Made by a program: the position numbers and the translations under genes. The notes beneath the pieces were generated by a model, which did not search any database, was not told the origin of the DNA, and saw nothing but the letters and a program-made list of their open reading frames with translations. Of a DNA stretch of 64,000 nt, positions 44,384 through 54,939 are shown in pieces (the first letter of the stretch is position 1; the number at the start of each line of letters is the position of its first letter). The stretch is from Alternaria dauci (Eukaryota > Ascomycota > Dothideomycetes > Pleosporales > Pleosporaceae). Where the stretch lies: assembly GCF_042100115.1 (NCBI RefSeq), contig NC_091276.1, forward strand, positions 992,001 to 1,056,000, given 5' to 3'.

Positions 44384-46432
44384 TTGATGTTCACTCTCGC
44401 CCAACATGTGCTGAGACACTGCAGGCGAGCAGGCTACGGGCCCGTCCGTGCCACAATCAGACATGCTTCGACAAGATCAAAGAGGCCCCGGAACGTGGTG
44501 GCCAGCTCGCCAGCACAACCACCGCCGCCGCCGCCTGCCCCGCCGCTGAAGATCCAGCTGCGCGAGTATCAGGAAGACTGCATACAGGCTGTCATCTCCT
44601 ACCTCAATGCCGGACACAAACGTCTCGGCGTCTCGCTGGCAACCGGCTCGGGCAAAACCGTCATCTTCACCCACCTCATCGATCGCATACCCGCCGCCGG
44701 CAACGCTTCGCAGACGCTGATTCTCGCACATCGCCGCGAACTCGTCGAGCAAGCCGCCCGCCACTGCGCTCTCGCATACCCCGACAAGCACATCGACATC
44801 GAAATGGGCAACCATCAGGCCTCTGGTGCCGCCGACATCACCGTCGCCTCGATACAGAGCATCACGTCGGGGGCACGGCTGAACAAGTTTGACCCCTCAC
44901 GGTACAAGCTTGTGCTGGTCGACGAGGCACATCACATTGTCAGCCAGACATATCTCGACGTCCTGGAGCACTTTGGCTTGAGGCATCCAGCTGACTGGAC
45001 CCAAACAAAGGCTCCTGCACTAGTCGGCGTCTCGGCTACCTTCTCGCGCTTCGACGGCAGGAAGCTTGGCTCGGCCATCGATCACATTGTCTACCACCGC
45101 GACTACGTAGACATGATTGACGAAAACTGGCTTTCCGACGTTGTCTTTACAACGGTCGAGATCAAGGCCGACTTGACCAAAGTAGGCTCTGGCGCCGGTG
45201 GCGACTTCCTGACTGGCGCCCTCTCTACAGTAATCAACACCGACGAAACAAACGAGCTCGTCGTAAAGACCTGGCTGGCCAAGGCAAGGGACCGCCACTC
45301 GACTCTCATCTTCTGTGTCGACCTTAGCCATGTCACCGACCTTACTGCCAGATTTCGCATGTCCGGCATCAATGCTCAATTTGTCACTGGTGACACTCCA
45401 CCAAAGATCCGCAGCGCGCGCATCCAGGCTTTCAGGGACGGCGAGTTTCCCGTGCTGCTCAACTGTGGTGTGTTTACAGAAGGAACGGATATTCCCAATA
45501 TTGATTGCGTCCTGCTGGCTCGCCCCACAAAGTCTCGCAATCTCCTCGTCCAGATGATCGGACGCGGTATGCGTCTACACAAGGGAAAGCAGAATTGCCA
45601 CATCATAGACATGGTCGCCGCACTGAGCACTGGAGTAGTGTCGACACCCACATTGTTCGGCCTTGATCCGAATGAAATCGTTGATGGAGCAGACACCAAG
45701 ACCTTGACGAAGCTCAAAGAGACAAAACAGTCTGAGAAGCAACGCGAACAGGAGGCTTCCGACCTGAAGAAGAGAACGGTTGCGAAAAAGTTACCTGGCA
45801 CAATCTCCTTCACAGAGTATGACTCTGTGCACGATCTCCTGGCAGACTCTTCTGGTGATCAATACATACGTAACATCAGCCAGAACGCTTGGGTCGGTGT
45901 TGGCGATGGAAAGTACGTCCTCACTGGCAACACTGGCAACTACTTGGTCATTGAGCCATCTGGCGACATCGAAGGTCGTTTTAGAGCAAAGTACTACTGG
46001 AAGTTGCCCGAGTATAAGATCATCAAAAATCCCTACGGCACACCACGTGTCATCGCTGAAGGAGATTCTTTTGATCACGTCGTTCACGCAGCTGATACGT
46101 ACGCGGCTGATGCTTTTCAACGCTTCTACATCTCAAAACATCAGCCATGGCGTAGGGGTCGTGCATCACAAGCTCAAGTCGACATGCTCAATAAATTCCG
46201 CCCGCCAGAAGATCAATTGAAACCAGAGGACCTTACCAAAGGCAAGGCAGGTGATATGATCACACGTATCAGACATGGAGTAAAGGGTCGATATGCCAAA
46301 GCCAGTGTAAAGGAACGGACCAAACAGCGTATGAAAGCTCGCGCAGAGACAACACAGCAACGACTTCAGGGACAAGTAAAAGTTGGACCTTTGGAGCAAG
46401 GTCAGACACTCGAGGAGAAGCTTCTTGGCTAA
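44384..46432 (+). CDS. IRC3: Mitochondrial superfamily 2 helicase, Irc3-like
   Basis: This is a single exon of 682 residues. The first 40 residues are basic with no acid (MMFTLAQHVLRHCRRAGYGP...RHAST), a typical mitochondrial presequence, followed by a proline run. Helicase motifs are in order: the Q-like segment LREYQEDCIQAV, Walker A ATGSGKT (86-92), ILAHRREL, DEAH (180-183), SATFSRFDG, then in the second RecA domain LIFCVDLSH, GTDIPNIDCVLLARPT and the arginine-finger motif QMIGRGMRLH. Yeast Irc3 is a branch-migration helicase needed for stable mitochondrial DNA, and the C-terminal extension after about residue 430 matches its layout. Two adjacent Met codons begin the frame; either may serve. 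The gene shares a 257-bp divergent promoter with the Rrn5-like gene. Confidence 0.9.
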   Translation: MMFTLAQHVLRHCRRAGYGPVRATIRHASTRSKRPRNVVASSPAQPPPPPPAPPLKIQLREYQEDCIQAVISYLNAGHKRLGVSLATGSGKTVIFTHLIDRIPAAGNASQTLILAHRRELVEQAARHCALAYPDKHIDIEMGNHQASGAADITVASIQSITSGARLNKFDPSRYKLVLVDEAHHIVSQTYLDVLEHFGLRHPADWTQTKAPALVGVSATFSRFDGRKLGSAIDHIVYHRDYVDMIDENWLSDVVFTTVEIKADLTKVGSGAGGDFLTGALSTVINTDETNELVVKTWLAKARDRHSTLIFCVDLSHVTDLTARFRMSGINAQFVTGDTPPKIRSARIQAFRDGEFPVLLNCGVFTEGTDIPNIDCVLLARPTKSRNLLVQMIGRGMRLHKGKQNCHIIDMVAALSTGVVSTPTLFGLDPNEIVDGADTKTLTKLKETKQSEKQREQEASDLKKRTVAKKLPGTISFTEYDSVHDLLADSSGDQYIRNISQNAWVGVGDGKYVLTGNTGNYLVIEPSGDIEGRFRAKYYWKLPEYKIIKNPYGTPRVIAEGDSFDHVVHAADTYAADAFQRFYISKHQPWRRGRASQAQVDMLNKFRPPEDQLKPEDLTKGKAGDMITRIRHGVKGRYAKASVKERTKQRMKARAETTQQRLQGQVKVGPLEQGQTLEEKLLG

Positions 46433-46673
46433 ACAGCTCCATGTTTGCAGATATCGGGCAACAGCCTGTTTCCGTAAACAGAATTGACTTGTTGCGGAAA
46501 TAATCCAGAGCTCAGACTTGGTCGGGTGGTTAGTCTCGGCAAGCGCGCGCGCAGCTCCCGCGGAGATGTTCAGCCTCAAGCACCAAGATCTAGTAGACCA
46601 TCCAGAGTCTCTCCGGACATGCTTCTCATCGAGCCGTCTGTTTCGCATGCGACGCAAGGCCAACTGAGGCTTC

Positions 46674-46681
46674 TCCGAGGC
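46674..46681 (+). promoter_or_regulatory. Candidate NirA binding site
   Basis: CTCCGAGG fits the Aspergillus NirA consensus CTCCGHGG exactly. It lies about 670 bp upstream of the niaD start. An 8-base degenerate match can occur by chance; the matching site upstream of niiA strengthens it. Confidence 0.45.
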
Positions 46682-46876
46682 ATTTGGCGTTGCACCAGAC
46701 AATTTGTTCCAGTGTTGACATCTCCGCTGGAAAAATGCCGGATCCACATGCAAAACCCGAGCCCCCACACCAAATCCAGCCTACTCCGTCCGGCCAGGAA
46801 CATATCTTAGTCGCATCAAGGCCCGCTTACTCCCTTGCCACACAAATGGTGCGCTATTCCTAATCCGAATGTCAAA

Positions 46877-46882
46877 GATAAG
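46877..46882 (+). promoter_or_regulatory. GATAAG word, candidate AreA/NIT2 site
   Basis: This GATAAG lies about 470 bp upstream of niaD. Global nitrogen activators of the AreA/NIT2 type bind GATA words upstream of nitrate genes. Confidence 0.35.
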
Positions 46883-47350
46883 GTCGCATGCGAAAATCCA
46901 AGGTAATTCGAGATGATCAGAGCCTGGCGTTCGATGACAGCTAGGATGATGACGGAATGCATGATTCAAGGATTTCCCCACAGATCGAAGTTGAGTTTCC
47001 GCGGTATTACCACTCAGTAACTGACGTTGACTACAACGTTGACTGGTCCCACTAGCTGATTGAAGGGTGCCACTACATTCTTAGAACATGTCGGATTTGA
47101 CTTAGTACCAACAACTCCAGATACCTCCGATTGCAATTCCTACCTTTTGTCCGGTTCAGTCCTGTCTGGAATCTCAGCATTGTGTCGTCTATTGATTGCT
47201 TGACCGATACCCCTTTCGCAATACCAGCAGAACTTGACCAACTTGTTGTATTTCTTTCGATTGGAATAGTCGTCACGTTTAGTGCAAGCGCTATACCCAC
47301 CCGCTGAATCCATTCATCACAAGATTCGGTACTGCATCTCTTAGTCACGC

Positions 47351-50178
47351 ATGATGAGCGTAGCAACCCAGAACAAGGCAGGAGTGCCCATACCTCCTGC
47401 ACATCAACACCAACCACAGCCACATGCCGCTTCAGAATCGATACAACTACCGCCATCGCCGCCAGAGACGGTAGACGGAGACGACAGCAAGTCTACCACT
47501 TCGACATCAGAACCAGATTTCCCACTTCCACCACCAGCAAACACCCCACCGCAAGTCCTGGATGTCGACAAGCCTACACCAGACGCGCATGTTCCACGAG
47601 ATCCGAGACTAATCCGGCTAACGGGCGTTCACCCTTTCAACACCGAAGCACCCTTGACGGACCTGTTCAATGAGGGCTTTCTGACCAGCCCAGAGCTGTT
47701 CTATGTGCGAAACCATGGTGCAGTCCCGGAGGTGCACGACGCCGAGTGTCTGGATTGGGAGTTCTCTGTCGAAGGGTATGTTATCGCCCAAGTATAGGAT
47801 GACATCATAAATCTAAACTTTGCATAGTCTAGTAGCAAATCCCCTCAAGATTACTCTGCGGCAGCTGCTGGAAGAATACGAAAACGTCACGTATCCTATC
47901 ACTTTGGTCTGTGCTGGTAACAGGCGGAAAGAGCAGAATGTAGTGAGGAAGAGCAAGGGCTTCTCGTGGGGCCCCGCAGGTGTTTCAACGGCACTGTTCA
48001 CTGGTGTAGTCATGAAGGACATCATCGAGCGAGCGAAGCCATTACGAAAAGCGAAATACGTGTGCATGGAAGGTGCTGACAAGCTTGTAAGTCACATGCT
48101 AATGGTCAACATACAACACCTAACACTATGCACAGCCTAATGGATACTATGGCACTTCCGTCAAGCTCAACTGGGTCATGGACCCGAATCGCGGCATTAT
48201 GTTGGCGCACAAAATGAATGGCGAGATGCTGAAACCTGATCACGGCAAACCGTTAAGAGCTGTGATACCGGGACAGATCGGTGGTCGAAGTGTAAAGTGG
48301 CTGAAGAAGCTGATCATCACGGCCGAGCCAAGTGACAACTGGTATCACATCTACGATAACCGCGTACTCCCCACGACAGTCGACCCAGACGAGGCAGCCA
48401 AGAATGCAAAATGGTGGATGGACGAACGCTACGCCATTTATGACCTGTCACCTAATTCAGCCATTGCATGCCCCGCACATGAAGAGAAGCTGGCCCTTTC
48501 TTCGAGTCCTGAATCCTACAACGTCCGCGGCTATGCCTACAGTGGCGGCGGGCGACGTGTAACTCGCTGCGAGCTTTCTCTGGACAAGGGAAAGACATGG
48601 CGACTTGCAAATATTGACTACGCAGAAGACAAGTACCGGACCGTTGAAGACCGACAGCTGTACGGTGGAAGACTCGACATGGATTGGCGTGAGACGAGCT
48701 TCTGTTGGTGTTTCTGGAACCTAGAGATCGCCACCGACGAGCTGAAAGAGGCGGATGACATTGTGGTGCGTGTCATGGATGAGGCGATGTGTATCCAGCC
48801 AAGGGACATGTACTGGAGTGTCCTGGGCATGATGAACAACCCTTGGTTCCGGATCGTCATACACAAAGAAGACAATACTCTCCGCTTCGAGCATCCCACA
48901 CAACCCGCACTAATGCCTGGTGGCTGGATGGAACGCGTCAAAAAGACTGGCGGGAATCTTACAAATGGATACTGGGGTGAAAAGATTGGTGGCGAAGAGC
49001 CGGAGCATGCCGCTGTTGAGCAGGTAAAGGAGATCAAGATGACAAAAGATGGGGTTGGCAAAGTTATTGAGATTGATGAGTTACGGAAACATGACAAGGC
49101 CGAGAACCCATGGTTTGTGGTCAATGGCGAAGTCTACGACGGTACTGCTTTCTTGGAAGGCCATCCAGGTGGTGCGCAGAGCATCATCAGCGCTGCAGGC
49201 CTAGATGCCACCGACGAGTTCATGGCGATCCGTGAGTCTTGCAGCAACATGAAGCGCGAGAATGACGGCTAACAACAAGCAGATAGCGAAACAGCCAAAG
49301 CCATGATGCCAGACTACCACATCGGCACTCTCGACGAAGCTTCCCGCAAAGTCCTAGCAGAAGGCGAACACGTCCCAGAATCCAACGAGCCGCGACCCAT
49401 CTTCCTTGACTCCCGCACATGGCGCAAAACCCTCCTCCACTCCAAGAAGAAGGTCTCCTGGGACACACGCATCTTCCGCTTCAAACTCGACCACGATAAC
49501 CAACCCCTTGGTCTCCCAACCGGCCAACATCTCATGATCCGTCTCCGCGACCCGGTTACCCGCGAGGCTATAATTCGCTCCTACACACCCATTAGCCAAA
49601 CAACACAGAAAGGATTCTGCGACGTCCTGATCAAAGTCTACGCCGACACTCCCGACCGTGCTGGTGGCAAGATGACAAAGGCACTCGATTCTATTCCTAC
49701 GGGCCATTGGGTCGATTTCAAAGGCCCGATCGGCAAGTTTGAATACCTTGGTCGTGGCCTCTGCGCTATCAATGGCAAAGAGAAGAGGGTGAAGCGCTTT
49801 TTCATGATTTGTGGTGGCAGCGGCATCACGCCCATCTTCCAAGTCTTGCGCGCTGTCATGCAGGACAAAGAGGATACTACACATTGCACTGTTCTCAACG
49901 GCAACCGCCTGGTGGAGGACATTCTGTGCAGAGAGGACCTGGACAGTTTTGCAAAGGATAATGCAGAGAAGTGCAAATTGCTGTATACGTTGACACAAGG
50001 ACCAGAGGACTGGGAAGGCTTGAGGGGTCGGATTGGTGCGCCATTGCTGCAAGAACATTGTGTCAAGGATGAGGGTGAGAGCCTGGTCCTTATCTGCGGG
50101 CCAGAGGCTTTGGAGAAGGCTGCACACAAGGCGTTGAATGAGCAGGGCTGGAGCGATGAGAATTTGATGTTTTTCTAA
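47351..50178 (+). CDS. niaD: Nitrate reductase (NAD(P)H)
   Basis: Four exons, 47351-47775, 47828-48086, 48136-49231 and 49283-50178, with introns of 52, 49 and 51 nt, give 891 residues. The enzyme reduces nitrate to nitrite in the cytosol. A disordered Pro/Ser-rich N-terminus leads to the molybdenum-cofactor domain, whose Mo-ligand Cys170 lies in LVCAGNRR, followed by the dimerisation domain. A cytochrome b5 domain comes next, with heme ligands His571 in EGHPGGAQ and His594 in AIHSETA; an intron splits the second His codon. The FAD domain has RSYTPIS, and the NAD(P)H domain has CGGSGITP and ends LICGPEAL...MFF, the family C-terminus. All joins restore conserved blocks (SVEGLVANPL, ADKLPNGYYG, FMAIHSETA). 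Two Met codons open the frame. niiA follows on the same strand, 1.1 kb on. Nitrate induction and ammonium repression are expected from the family. Confidence 0.97.
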
Positions 50179-50583
50179 GACGCTCAGTTTTAAAGGCAGC
50201 TCAGGAGTTTGGTATCGTCGTTTATGACGTCTGGAGTTGGGGACAGCATCGGGATACACATGTTTCGGCTTCTTTACTGTATATAGAGCCATTGCTTATG
50301 GCACGAAACGCAACGACTTTGATTCAAACCACGCATCATATCTAGGTGATCAGCTTCCCGAATTTCCAGCGGTAGAGCGGCACAAGTATGGCACGTATGG
50401 TACATAGCGACACTGCGTCCTAACTCGATGCGAGAAAAGAGCGCGACTTCACAATGACATGGCACTTCGCTCGCCCATCTCGATTTCGCCCTCCACAGCA
50501 TCGTCAAGTCAAGCACCACCTGTATAATGACATCTTCCGGAAACCCAACAACACCAAAATGCATCTCCGTAAGAGATACTCCT

Positions 50584-50589
50584 GATAAC
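50584..50589 (+). promoter_or_regulatory. GATAAC word, candidate GATA-factor site
   Basis: This is one of two GATA words 47 bp apart in the niiA upstream region. Confidence 0.3.
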
Positions 50590-50630
50590 GAAGCGAGCGA
50601 GGACCCCTGTCGCCAAGCCGCCTAGCTTGC

Positions 50631-50636
50631 GATAAG
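50631..50636 (+). promoter_or_regulatory. GATAAG word, candidate AreA/NIT2 site
   Basis: It lies 68 bp upstream of the candidate NirA site at 50699-50706, a close pairing as seen in nitrate promoters where the two factors act together. Confidence 0.4.
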
Positions 50637-50698
50637 GAACGTCCAGCCACTCGACGCGTCTCCACAGCGAGTCCACATCACGCGAACTCTCTCAATCT

Positions 50699-50706
50699 CC
50701 ACGGAG
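50699..50706 (-). promoter_or_regulatory. Candidate NirA binding site
   Basis: CCACGGAG is the reverse complement of CTCCGTGG, which fits CTCCGHGG. It lies about 610 bp upstream of the niiA ATG and sits in a small palindrome (CTCCACGGAG). Confidence 0.45.
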
Positions 50707-50851
50707 AACTTTGTCCCTGCAGCGTTTCCGTACGATAATGAGAAATGTCAATCGTTTGACTGGACGCACTCTTGTCCCCTTGTCGCTCTTACATGCCTGC
50801 TGACAGCGTGCCGCGGGACGGGAGCTAGGATGCGCTTTGCAGGCCCAGTTG

Positions 50852-50875
50852 CATGGGCATGGGCATGGGCATGGG
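50852..50875. repeat. (CATGGG)4 tandem repeat
   Basis: Four perfect tandem copies of a 6-bp unit lie in the niiA upstream region and are a potential length polymorphism. Confidence 0.9.
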
Positions 50876-51312
50876 GGGACCATAGAACCCCGCTGCGTCA
50901 CGATGCATTTCCGTAAACACCGCGGGGCATGTGTGATTGGAGATGAGTGGTTCGATGCGCTAGTTGGGCTATCTATGCTCATTGTGGCGGGAAGGTTGGC
51001 GCGGGAGGGATGTAGCGTGTTGGGTGAGCTTGCGGGAGATGTCGTGCCACGGAGTTGTAGCTTGCGGGCGTTGAGGTCTATCAACTTGGTATTGGTCTTA
51101 CTCGTTGGAGCTCGTCTCTTGTCTTCTGCGCATTCCTTTCCTCTCAAGTCTTGTTTCCTACACTTCTTGGAGCAAACAGTCTACGCTTACGGACTGCGGT
51201 ATCATCTTGTGCCCTCTTGATTGAGTGTACTGGTACGACGACTTGCTTCATACGTAACCTTCTTTATTGTTGCGTCGAGATACCCAAGGCTTTCGTAGCC
51301 TCGAATCACACC

Positions 51313-54300
51313 ATGGCCGAGACGGAGCCAATCGTCACACAAGGCATCGAGCCCTCATCCGGCGAATCACACTCACCACCCGGCGACCGCCATATCACAG
51401 CAACATGGGGGTCGAAGGACGGGAACATCTCTAATGCAGAGTGGAACGACGCAGAAGCCAACAAGCTGCCTGAGAAGGTAGCTGATTTGGAGAAGAAGGG
51501 CGAAATCAATGATCAACATCCACGGAAAAAGGTTGTGGTTGTTGGGTTGGGTATGGTGGGCATAGCATTCATGTGAGTTAGCCATCTCTTGAGCCGAACA
51601 AGACGAAAATACTGACTCTGTTCAAGCGAGAAACTCATGAAGTATGACGTCAAGCGGAGAGAATACGATGTTGTAGTTATTGGCGAGGAACCACATCTTG
51701 CATACAACCGCGTCGGTTTGACAAGCTTTTTCCAACATCGCCAAGTTGAGAACTTATATCTCAACCCCAAGGAATGGGTACGATCTGGTACACTGAAGAG
51801 AAGGCGTTTACAGCTAACCCGGGCATAGTATGCATCGATGCCGGAAGGTGCATTAAACTACCACCTCAACACCCTAGTTACCGAGATCAACTCTACCGAA
51901 AAGCACGTCAAGACCTCATCCGGCGAAACAGTACCCTACGATATCTTGGTACTGGCAACCGGATCCGACGCCCTTCTCCCACGACATACGCCCGGTCACG
52001 ATGCAAACGGTGTTTTCGTATACCGCACAATAGAGGACCTTCAAAGACTCATTGAATTCTCCTCAACAAGGAAAGGCACAACAGGCGCGGTGGTTGGTGG
52101 CGGCCTACTGGGTTTGGAAGCCGCGCATGCCATGATGGACCTTGAAGATTTTGCAAAAGTGAAGCTCATTGAGCGGAATCGATGGGTCTTGTCAAGACAA
52201 CTGGATGGTGATGCGGGTGGTATGGTTGTTGAGCAGGTTCGAGCTTTGGGCCTAGACGTTATGCTTAGCAAGAGAGTGGGCAAGATCTTGACCACAGAGG
52301 ATAACTTCGTCAAGGGAGTTGTCTTTGAGGATGGTGACGAGATGGAGTGCTCCTGTATATGCTTTGCGGTAAGTGCTTTTGGATTTCGATCCGACGGCGG
52401 AGACTGACTTGAGCAGATCGGTATCAAATCACGAGACGAGCTCGCCCGAAAAGCAGGCATCAAATGCGCTGATCGAGGAGGTGGCATCGTGGTCGGACCT
52501 GACCTAGCAACCTCGCAACCTGACATCTATGCTGTGGGCGAATGTGCCAGCTGGGAGAACCAAACCTTCGGTCTTATCGCTCCTGGTGTTGAGATGGCAG
52601 ACGTCCTTGCCTTCAACCTCACTCAAGCGAAAGCGCATGCACCCCGGAAGTTCAAGGCTCCCGATCTCAGCACTAAGCTCAAACTGCTTGGTGTTGAAGT
52701 GGCGAGTTTCGGTGACTTCTTCGCAGACCGCGACGGACCGAAGAATATGCCTGGACGCCAACGAGCCGAGAAAAAGGAGACCAACGGAGCGACGCCGAGA
52801 GATCGTGTCAAGAACTTGACAGACGGACCGGCACCACCGCCTGTCAAGGCGCTTACCTACAAGGACCCGTTCCAGCAGGTGTACAAAAAGTACCTGTTCA
52901 CCATGGATGGAAAGTACTTGTTGGGTGGCATGATGATTGGTGATACCAAGGACTACATCAAGCTCGTGCCGATGGTGAAGAACCAGAAGCAGCTGGAGAT
53001 GGCACCAAGCGAGCTTATCGTTGGTGCGCAGAAGGGCGATGATGACGGTTCAGACCTATCTGGCGACACACAGATTTGCTCATGCCACAATGTCACCAAA
53101 GACGACGTCGTTAATGCTGTCAAGGACGGAACTTGCAAGAGCATCGGCGACGTCAAATCATGCACCAAAGCCGGCACCGGATGTGGAGGTTGCATGCCAC
53201 TTGTGCAAACGATCTTCAACAAGACCATGGCTTCTATGGGTAACGAAGTCAAGAACCATCTCTGCCCGCACTTCGAGTACTCACGCGCCGATCTCTTCAA
53301 CATCATCTATGTGAAGGGCCTGAAGGACTTTGCCGCCGTCATGAAGGAAGCAGGAAAAGATCCAAATTCTCTGGGCTGCGAAGCCTGCAAGCCGACTATT
53401 GGAAATATTGTCGCTTCGCTGTACAATAAGCATCTACTAGAGGTCAACAACAGAGGTCTGCAAGATACGAACGACAGATTCTTGGCCAACATCCAACGGA
53501 ACGGCACGTTCTCCGTCGTTCCCCGAGTTTCTGGCGGTGAGATTACCCCCGAGAAGCTCATCGTCATCGGTACCGTCGCAAAGAAGTACAACCTCTACAC
53601 CAAGATTACTGGCGGTCAGCGTATCGATATGTTTGGTGCGCGGAAACAAGATCTTCCCGATATCTGGCAGGAACTCATTGACGGTGGAATGGAGTCTGGT
53701 CACGCATACGCCAAGTCGTTGAGAACAGTCAAGTCATGTGTCGGAACCACATGGTGCCGATTCGGTATCGGCGACAGTGTTGGAATGGCAGTGCGTCTAG
53801 AAGAGCGCTACAAATCCATCCGTGGGCCTCACAAGATCAAGGGCGGAGTCTCTGGTTGCGTGCGCGAATGTGCAGAGGCACAGAACAAGGACTTTGGTCT
53901 CATCGCTACCGAGAAGGGTTTCAACATCTTTGTAGGCGGCAACGGTGGTGCGAAACCTCGACACTCGGAACTCCTCGCGAAAGACGTACCACCGGATGAT
54001 GTGGTTCCGATCCTCGACCGCTACCTCTCTTTCTACATTCGCACAGCCGACAAGCTCCAACGGACAGCGCGCTGGATGGAGAATCTGCCTGGCGGCATCA
54101 AGTACCTCCAGGAAGTCATTCTCGAAGACAAGCTCGGCATCTGCGCAGACCTGGAGAAGCAGATGGAAGACCTCGTCGGCACCTTCTTCTGCGAATGGAC
54201 CGAGGTTCTCAAAGATCCCAAGAAGCGGTCTTGGTTCTCACAGTTCGCAAACACGTCCGAAACCATCGTCGACACCATTGAACCCACCCAAGAGCGTGGT

Positions 54301-54939
54301 CAAGAACGTCCGTCCTACTGGCCCAAAGACTCAGTCACAGAAGACTTCCGTGGCACAAAATGGACAGAACTGTCTTGGCAACCCCTCGTCAAAGCTGAAG
54401 AATTCAAAGACACCGACACGGGTGATAGCAAGGCCATCAAGCGCGGCGACACCCAACTCGCCGTCTTCAAGGTCCGTGGCAAGTACTACTGCACCCAGCA
54501 AATGTGCCCGCACAAGCGCGCTTTCGTCCTCTCCGACGGTCTTATCGGTGACGATCTCGCCAACAACAAGCTATGGGTCAGCTGCCCGTACCACAAGCGC
54601 AACTACGAGCTCTCGGGCGACAACGCAGGGAAATGCGCCAACGACGAGAGTGTCAACATTGCTGTCTTCCCTATCGAGGAGCGTGGTGATGGATGGTTGT
54701 ATGTCAAGTTGCCTAGTGTAGAGGAGTTGGACAGCGTGCTTGGTACGAGCAAGTTCAAGATCAAGAAGAGCGAGTCGGAAGATCCGTTTGTTGCTCTGGA
54801 TAAGAAGCTGCAGAGGATGCAGCTGAAGGGCAGGAAGGGAATGCAGGTTTCTCATCTTGAGGGTGGGTTAGGGGAGAAGGCAAAGGCGGCGCAAATACTT
54901 GCTGGTGGCGAGAGGGGTGTTGGAGGCTTGGACTGGTAG
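51313..54939 (+). CDS. niiA: Nitrite reductase (NAD(P)H, siroheme)
   Basis: Four exons, 51313-51572, 51627-51777, 51829-52368 and 52417-54939, with introns of 54, 51 and 48 nt, give 1157 residues. The enzyme reduces nitrite to ammonium, the second step of nitrate assimilation. Domains in order are two nucleotide-binding folds for FAD/NAD(P)H ([27 protein letters not shown]), a BFD-type [2Fe-2S] stretch ([11 protein letters not shown]...GTGCGGCMP), and a second cysteine-bearing segment. The siroheme/[4Fe-4S] half-domains carry Cys pairs CVGTTWC and [11 protein letters not shown]-terminal Rieske-like domain has CPHKRAF and CPYHKRN. Joins restore GIAFIEKL, PKEWYASMPEG and CFAIGIKSRD. The start follows a long C/T-containing leader and precedes an acidic disordered N-terminus. 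No frameshift or lost ligand is seen. It lies downstream of niaD on the same strand with its own promoter region. Confidence 0.97.

Larger units (their letters stand above)
46433..47350 (+). promoter_or_regulatory. niaD upstream region
   Basis: This 0.9-kb stretch between Irc3 and niaD has no gene. It contains a match to the NirA pathway-activator consensus at 46674-46681 and a GATAAG word at 46877-46882, the two kinds of site that co-activate nitrate genes in Aspergillus. Long minus-strand frames here are antisense or noncoding. Confidence 0.5.
50179..51312 (+). promoter_or_regulatory. niaD-niiA intergenic region
   Basis: These 1.1 kb hold the niaD 3' flank and the niiA promoter. There is a NirA-type site at 50699-50706, GATA words at 50584-50589 and 50631-50636, and a CATGGG hexanucleotide repeat. 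The minus-strand frame at 50692-51147 has no domain. Confidence 0.5.

Noticed and set aside
46166..46768. Minus-strand 200-codon frame
   Set aside because: It is antisense to the end of the Irc3 gene and its 3' flank; composition follows the sense gene.
49354..50292. Minus-strand 312-codon frame
   Set aside because: It is exactly antisense to the last exon of niaD, with no recognisable domain.
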